This document shows positions 1 to 2,909 of a stretch of DNA of 5,453 nt, piece after piece (the stretch's first letter is position 1; every line of letters starts with the position of its first letter). The DNA is from Candidatus Zixiibacteriota bacterium (GTDB lineage: Bacteria > Zixibacteria > MSB-5A5 > GN15 > FEB-12). The stretch covers positions 6,796-12,248 of the forward strand of contig JACZYS010000002.1 of NCBI GenBank assembly GCA_022570975.1, given 5' to 3'. The notes below the pieces were generated by a model, which made no database searches, had not been told where the DNA came from, and saw nothing but the letters and a program-made list of their open reading frames with translations. Made by a program: the position numbers and the translations under genes.

Positions 1-1271
1 AATGAACCGGGCTGGACTATAAGAGCAGAATAAACACCCCGGTGCAAAGTGAGCCGGGACAAAACCGAGCTGTCCGGGGAAAGAGCTATTATTGGCTGTC
101 TCGGAAACAAATTTGAGATCATCTCAGCCGTGAAACCGGAAGTTGTAAAGGCAAAAATTGCTTTGGTATCAAAATGTTCATCGGCCATGCTGACCGCTTC
201 GCCTATCGCCTGAGAAATGTCATGTTTGATAAGATGCCTCTTGATATTTACTTTCGGCCGCAGTGAAGATGCTTCTGTTGTTTCAATTACCCTTGCCATA
301 GTTTTAACCGCTTCCACCGGATAGTCACCGGTTGAAGTTTCCGCGGAAAGCATGACGGCATCGGTATAGTCAAATACGGCGGTAGCAACATCGCTGATCT
401 CGGCTCTGGTTGCTCTTGGGGAAGAACGCATTGACTCAAGCATCTGGGTCGCAACTATAACCGGTTTCTGATGCCGGTTGGCCAGTTTGATAATTCTTTT
501 CTGCAGACGAGGAACCATCTCAGGCGGAAGCTCCACCCCCAGGTCTCCTCTGGCAACCATGACCCCGTCGGCAAATAAAATTATTTCATCCAAGACTTCT
601 ATTGATTCTCTTTTTTCTAATTTGGCAATAACTTTTTCCTTGCCGCCAAATTTCTTGATTAGCTTTTTGGCTTCTATAATGTCATTCCCGGAACGGACAA
701 ATGAGAGAGCAATATAATCGGCGTTCAGCTCAACAGCCGTTTTGATATCTTCTACATCTTTTTCAGTAATTGTCGGAATATCAAGGGTTGTATCAGGTAA
801 GTTTATTCCTTTGCCCCCGGCTATCAGACCGGAGTTCAATGCCGTTACTACAATTTTGGTTTTGTCTGAGGAGTTGATGTGAAATACCAGATTGCCGTCA
901 TCAATAAAAAGGCGCTCGTTGGCCTTAACCGATTTGATAATCCCGGGATGATTGACCCCAATCACGTTTTTGGAAAGGTTTGTGTCACCGACAGTAATTG
1001 TCAGTTTGTCCCCCGGTTGAATCTCCAGCTCCCCCTCAAAACGGTCCAGTCTCAGTTTTGGGCCGGAAATATCTATTAGCAGTCCGATAGGAAAATCGGT
1101 TTGCCCTTTGACTGATTCTCTGATAAGTTTTGCCGCTTTAACAAAATCTTCTTTTTGACCGTGGGAGCAGTTTATCCTGAAGATATTCACTCCCAATTTC
1201 ACCAAGTCTCTGATTTTCCGCTTACTTGCTATTGCCGGGCCAAATGTGGCCAAAATCTTGGTTTTCTTCAT
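1..1271 (-). CDS. pyk: Pyruvate kinase, 3' end missing at window edge
   Basis: It catalyses the last step of glycolysis in the cytoplasm: phosphoenolpyruvate + ADP to pyruvate + ATP. 423 codons are visible; family members usually run about 470 or more, so roughly the last 50 residues lie outside. The N-terminus MKKTKILATFGPA and FRINCSHG (R32, N34, S36) begin the catalytic barrel. LIDISGPKLR (D67, K72) leads into the B domain, about residues 73-165. The barrel resumes with IAKLEKRES (catalytic K217, metal ligand E219), MVARGDLGVE (D243), ATQMLESM (T275) and TRAEISDVA...DAVMLSAET (about 288-312). The C domain starts near 345 and includes TTSGFTAEMIS. All expected catalytic residues are present. 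I chose ATG 1271 because it puts the key residues in register with the classical enzyme. An in-frame ATG at 1280 would add MVI; neither start has a strong Shine-Dalgarno. The gene is divergent from the receiver gene. The Lys at position 72, where K+-dependent enzymes carry Glu, suggests K+ independence (inference). Confidence 0.97.
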   Translation of the reverse strand, partial: MKKTKILATFGPAIASKRKIRDLVKLGVNIFRINCSHGQKEDFVKAAKLIRESVKGQTDFPIGLLIDISGPKLRLDRFEGELEIQPGDKLTITVGDTNLSKNVIGVNHPGIIKSVKANERLFIDDGNLVFHINSSDKTKIVVTALNSGLIAGGKGINLPDTTLDIPTITEKDVEDIKTAVELNADYIALSFVRSGNDIIEAKKLIKKFGGKEKVIAKLEKRESIEVLDEIILFADGVMVARGDLGVELPPEMVPRLQKRIIKLANRHQKPVIVATQMLESMRSSPRATRAEISDVATAVFDYTDAVMLSAETSTGDYPVEAVKTMARVIETTEASSLRPKVNIKRHLIKHDISQAIGEAVSMADEHFDTKAIFAFTTSGFTAEMISNLFPRQPIIALSPDSSVLSRLTLHRGVYSALIVQPGS

Positions 1272-1440
1272 AATTACCATTAGAAACAAATAAACCACCC
1301 AAATCAACAAAAACAGGTCACTTTAGCCGCATTGGCAGAATTGTTGCATTCAATAAGTCACTGTACTGCAATTAAATAAGAGATATCCGCCAATTATTAT
1401 CGCATTCTTCAAGAGAATCTTAGGAAATTGGGAGAAAATG

Positions 1441-1449
1441 TGCTATACT
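1441..1449 (+). promoter_or_regulatory. Possible extended -10 promoter for the receiver gene
   Basis: TGCTATACT matches an extended -10 element (TGn plus TATACT, one mismatch to TATAAT). A weak -35-like TTAGGA lies at 1420-1425 with an 18-nt spacer. A transcript starting near 1456 would fit translation from ATG 1522 and would exclude the upstream ATG at 1438. Promoter calls by eye in an uncultured lineage are uncertain. No comparably good promoter was seen for the divergent pyruvate kinase gene in 1281-1437. Confidence 0.3.
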
Positions 1450-1506
1450 GTTCATTCAAAAGGAATTTATTATTTTAACGTTCATGGAATAGAATTTACG
1501 AGGAAT

Positions 1507-1512
1507 TTGAGG
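1507..1512 (+). promoter_or_regulatory. Ribosome binding site that decides the receiver start
   Basis: TTGAGG at 1507-1512 stands 9 nt before ATG 1522, a normal spacing. A second GAGG at 1516-1519 is only 2 nt from the ATG and is probably too close. The alternative ATG at 1438 has GGGAG only 3 nt away, plus a weaker AGGA 12 nt away. The better-spaced site supports 1522. Confidence 0.5.
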
Positions 1513-1521
1513 TTTGAGGTT

Positions 1522-1890
1522 ATGAATAAGAAAGTAATTATTGCGGCCAATAATATGATTTTTACTTCTAAGATGATGAGTATTTTAGACGGAATGGATG
1601 CCGAGGGGATAAAAGCAATCCGCTCCGATGAAATCTTCGCCAAAGCACAGGAAATCAAGCCAGACCTGATCGTAATTGATCTCAATTTAAACGGAATTGA
1701 AGCACCATCGCTGATCAATAAACTTCGCTCATACGGCTCAACTCAGGGTATCCCAATTGTCTGCTACTCTCCCCATATCCTGAAAGACCAGATGAAAGCA
1801 GCAAAAACAGCCGGGGCAACCGAGGTTCTGCCAAATTCAAAAATGAGCTCCCGAATGAGTCAGATTATCGGCAAATACGTAGCTGCTTAG
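1522..1890 (+). CDS. Single-domain CheY-like receiver protein, degenerate pocket
   Basis: A 122-residue stand-alone receiver domain, cytoplasmic, with no output domain, so it would act through protein contacts. The beta1 strand is KKVIIAANN (3-11), the beta3 strand DLIVIDLNLNG (48-58) carries the candidate phospho-acceptor D53, beta4 is IPIVCYS (77-83) with switch residue S83, and AGATEVLPNSKMSS (97-110) is the beta5 region. In an ordinary receiver an acidic pair closes beta1 and binds Mg2+; here the residues are N10 and N11. The conserved Lys after beta5 appears as N105 in the likeliest alignment, with K107 two residues on. This suggests weak or no phosphorylation, or a phosphorylation-independent role (inference). 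I chose ATG 1522 because the receiver fold begins immediately after it and a well-placed ribosome site precedes it. Starting at ATG 1438 would add 28 residues that do not resemble a receiver. The VOC gene follows after 71 nt on the same strand. No histidine kinase is visible nearby. Confidence 0.85.
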   Translation: MNKKVIIAANNMIFTSKMMSILDGMDAEGIKAIRSDEIFAKAQEIKPDLIVIDLNLNGIEAPSLINKLRSYGSTQGIPIVCYSPHILKDQMKAAKTAGATEVLPNSKMSSRMSQIIGKYVAA

Positions 1891-1909
1891 TATCTGAGAT
1901 ATTTTTTAC

Positions 1910-1915
1910 TATAAT
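1910..1915 (+). promoter_or_regulatory. Possible -10 element ahead of the VOC gene
   Basis: A perfect TATAAT lies at 1910-1915, in the 71-nt gap between the receiver stop and the VOC start. The -35 region at the right distance (about 1887-1892, TTAGTA) matches the consensus in only 3 of 6 positions and overlaps the receiver stop codon. The VOC gene may therefore have its own promoter as well as read-through from the receiver gene. The region is AT-rich, so a chance match is possible. Confidence 0.3.
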
Positions 1916-1961
1916 TGCATTTTGATTTTCGCTCTATATCATATAAGAATAGGTGCGTCTA

Positions 1962-2348
1962 ATGAGAATTCTTGAAATTCATATTGAGGTTTCTGATATT
2001 GTTGTTTCGCTGGAATTTTACAAGAAAATTCTGCCGTACCATAAGATAACCAGATGGTCAGATAACAAAGCCTATGCATTTATCCTTGAAGACGGTACCG
2101 CTTTTGGCATCTGGGAAAAAGGGAAAGTGGGCCTTCATAACGGACGAGCCGGCGAACATGTACATTATGCTTTTCAAATTAGTCCTGATGAATATGAATC
2201 ATATAAATCAAAACTTCTTGCAATTCCGGTTGAGATTATTGAGCATGAATGGGATGACGGCTATCGGTCACTCTATTTTTTTGATCCTGACAACCATCAG
2301 GGTGAATTTATGACCAAAGACTGGCTAAAGCAGACGACCGGACAATAA
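1962..2348 (+). CDS. VOC superfamily (glyoxalase/bleomycin resistance fold) protein
   Basis: A 128-residue single-module vicinal oxygen chelate protein, predicted to be a cytoplasmic metalloenzyme or ligand-binding protein. The opening ILEIHIEVSDIVVSLEFYKKIL (3-24) is the first beta-alpha unit with SLEFYKKIL after the strand. FILEDGTAFGIWE (40-52) ends the first half. EHVHYAFQI (65-73) opens the second betaalphabetabetabeta unit, and SLYFFDPDNHQGEF (103-116) is the characteristic closing strand pair. Candidate metal ligands are H7, H68 (or H66), E115 and possibly E52, a spacing compatible with glyoxalase I and FosA types. Substrate cannot be assigned from sequence; glyoxalase, thiol transferase and antibiotic-binding roles all remain open. 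I chose ATG 1962, with AGGTG at 1951-1955 six nt ahead, over an in-frame GTG at 1953 that overlaps this ribosome site. The gene lies 71 nt after the receiver gene, so co-transcription is possible. Confidence 0.88.
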   Translation: MRILEIHIEVSDIVVSLEFYKKILPYHKITRWSDNKAYAFILEDGTAFGIWEKGKVGLHNGRAGEHVHYAFQISPDEYESYKSKLLAIPVEIIEHEWDDGYRSLYFFDPDNHQGEFMTKDWLKQTTGQ

Positions 2349-2358
2349 GAGCCTTGAA

Positions 2359-2400
2359 TCACTGCTATTCTTGCGAAGTAATCACTTGACAGAATAGTGA
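2359..2400 (+). terminator. Hairpin just after the VOC gene, possible transcript end
   Basis: The arms TCACT-gct-ATTCT (2359-2371) and AGAATAGTGA (2391-2400) pair over 10 bp with a 3-nt bulge and a 19-nt loop, starting 11 nt after the VOC stop codon. Only a short T stretch (ATTTCC) follows, so this is not a canonical intrinsic terminator. Position suggests a 3'-end or RNA-protecting structure. Confidence 0.35.
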
Positions 2401-2406
2401 ATTTCC

Positions 2407-2432
2407 GTGGGCGGCAGACGCCCTCGTCTGCC
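2407..2432. repeat. Palindromic repeat unit, copy 1 (GTGGGC...CCTCGTCTGCC)
   Basis: GTGGGC is followed by a perfect 8-bp stem, GGCAGACG (2413-2420) and CGTCTGCC (2425-2432), with the 4-nt loop CCCT. The boundary sequences GTGGGC and CCTCGTCTGCC recur in the same order at 2541-2574, so this is a repeat unit and not only a terminator. The hairpin is GC-rich and lacks a downstream T-run. Confidence 0.6.
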
Positions 2433-2460
2433 CTCTATTTGCAGGCTTTGAAATTATATT

Positions 2461-2484
2461 GTCGAAACCGAAGCGGATTTCGAC
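2461..2484. repeat. Palindromic unit GTCGAAA...TTTCGAC
   Basis: The inverted arms GTCGAAA (2461-2467) and TTTCGAC (2478-2484) are perfect. The stem extends by CC (2468-2469) pairing with GG (2475-2476) past a bulged A, around the loop GAAGC. It resembles dispersed short palindromes found in intergenic DNA of many bacteria and sits inside the repeat mosaic. Only one copy is in this window, so its dispersed status is inferred. Confidence 0.45.
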
Positions 2485-2502
2485 CTACTCAAGTACTAAA
2501 AC

Positions 2503-2534
2503 GGATTGCCGCGTCGTAGACTCCTCGCAATGAC
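2503..2534. repeat. Dispersed-type repeat resembling the 'cattgcgaggag' element
   Basis: The unit starts GGATTGCC and ends CTCGCAATGACA; its arms ATTGC (2505-2509) and GCAAT (2527-2531) are inverted. On the minus strand it reads TCATTGCGAGGAG then GTCTACGACGCGGCAATCC. I recall very similar intergenic repeats in many unrelated bacteria. Only one copy is visible here, so the family assignment rests on recall. Confidence 0.5.
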
Positions 2535-2540
2535 ACGGTT

Positions 2541-2574
2541 GTGGGCAGTTCGCCTCCGCGAATCCTCGTCTGCC
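2541..2574. repeat. Palindromic repeat unit, copy 2 (GTGGGC...CCTCGTCTGCC)
   Basis: This second unit is bounded by the same GTGGGC and CCTCGTCTGCC as copy 1 at 2407-2432. The outer arms GGCAG (2544-2548) and CTGCC (2570-2574) pair. Inside is a second palindrome, TTCGC (2549-2553) with GCGAA (2558-2562) around CTCC, which replaces the simple stem of copy 1. The 11-mer CCTCGTCTGCC is identical in both copies (2422-2432 and 2564-2574). Confidence 0.55.
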
Positions 2575-2585
2575 GCCGTCAAAAA

Positions 2586-2726
2586 CTACTTTTTAGTTTG
2601 GTTCATCCCAATCTCCAACAGTTTCAAACGCCTTTTCAGCTCCATATTTTCCTTGTAAAGAGCCCGAATGGCTGCCAGGGTGAGCAGGATGGGAGATGAA
2701 ATCGTCAAGGAAGATCTCGGCGACCT
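2586..2726 (-). pseudogene. Possible decayed C-terminal coding fragment (coiled-coil tail)
   Basis: The minus strand from the in-frame stop at 2727-2729 down to the TAG at 2586-2588 reads 46 codons. The part from about 2690 to 2589 translates as ILLTLAAIRALYKENMELKRR followed by LKLLEIGMNQTKK, a leucine-heptad coiled coil ending in a natural stop. This resembles the short C-terminal coiled coil that follows intramolecular chaperone (peptidase S74/endosialidase type) domains, where a PVLLEAI-like segment precedes alternating charged and leucine residues. No start codon with an upstream domain is present, and stops close the frame at 2727, so it would be a remnant of a lost or interrupted gene. 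The match is from memory and is short; it could be a chance open frame. Confidence 0.35.
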
Positions 2727-2909
2727 CTATTTGAGTTCACTTGCGACATCTTTGGACTCAGAATAAAATTCCAACCGGTGCAGGCCAACACCTACGATAT
2801 AACGATTCGCTCAATGTTCTAAATTAAACAAGTGTTACCCTTGTGGAAGCGTAAAAAACTAAAACTCAGTCAGAAAAACCTTATATTAAAGAGAATTGGT
2901 GAACCAAGT

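Larger units (their letters stand above)
2349..2909. other. Gene-poor stretch between convergent VOC and surface-protein genes
   Basis: These 561 bp contain no intact gene that I can support. From left to right they hold the post-VOC hairpin (2359-2400), a cluster of palindromic repeat units (2407-2574), a possible decayed minus-strand coding fragment (2586-2726), and about 180 bp of AT-rich sequence in which I see nothing definite. Stop codons interrupt every frame of any useful length. Confidence 0.8.

Noticed and set aside
478..1079. Plus-strand open frames at 478-717 and 879-1079
   Set aside because: They are antisense to the well-supported pyruvate kinase gene and have no recognisable protein character.
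1438..1440. ATG 1438 as the start of the receiver protein
   Set aside because: The added 28 residues do not resemble a receiver, the ribosome site is too close, and a promoter-like element overlaps; ATG 1522 fits better.
1482..1718. Minus-strand open frame of 78 codons
   Set aside because: It is antisense to the receiver gene and its translation is a low-complexity hydrophobic shadow rich in Ile and Ser.
2074..2313. Plus-strand open frame of 79 codons overlapping the VOC gene
   Set aside because: It is an out-of-frame shadow of the VOC coding sequence, whose own frame carries clear fold motifs.
2413..2432. Intrinsic terminator of the VOC gene
   Set aside because: The 8-bp GC-rich stem lacks a T-run and its flanks recur at 2541-2574, so a repeat unit explains it better.
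2407..2574. CRISPR array
   Set aside because: The two shared units are of different length and interior, with no regular repeat-spacer pattern; they are palindromic intergenic repeats.
2896..2908. Terminator for the surface-protein gene
   Set aside because: TTGG-TGAA-CCAA gives only a 4-bp stem and the following minus-strand T-rich stretch is interrupted; too weak to annotate.
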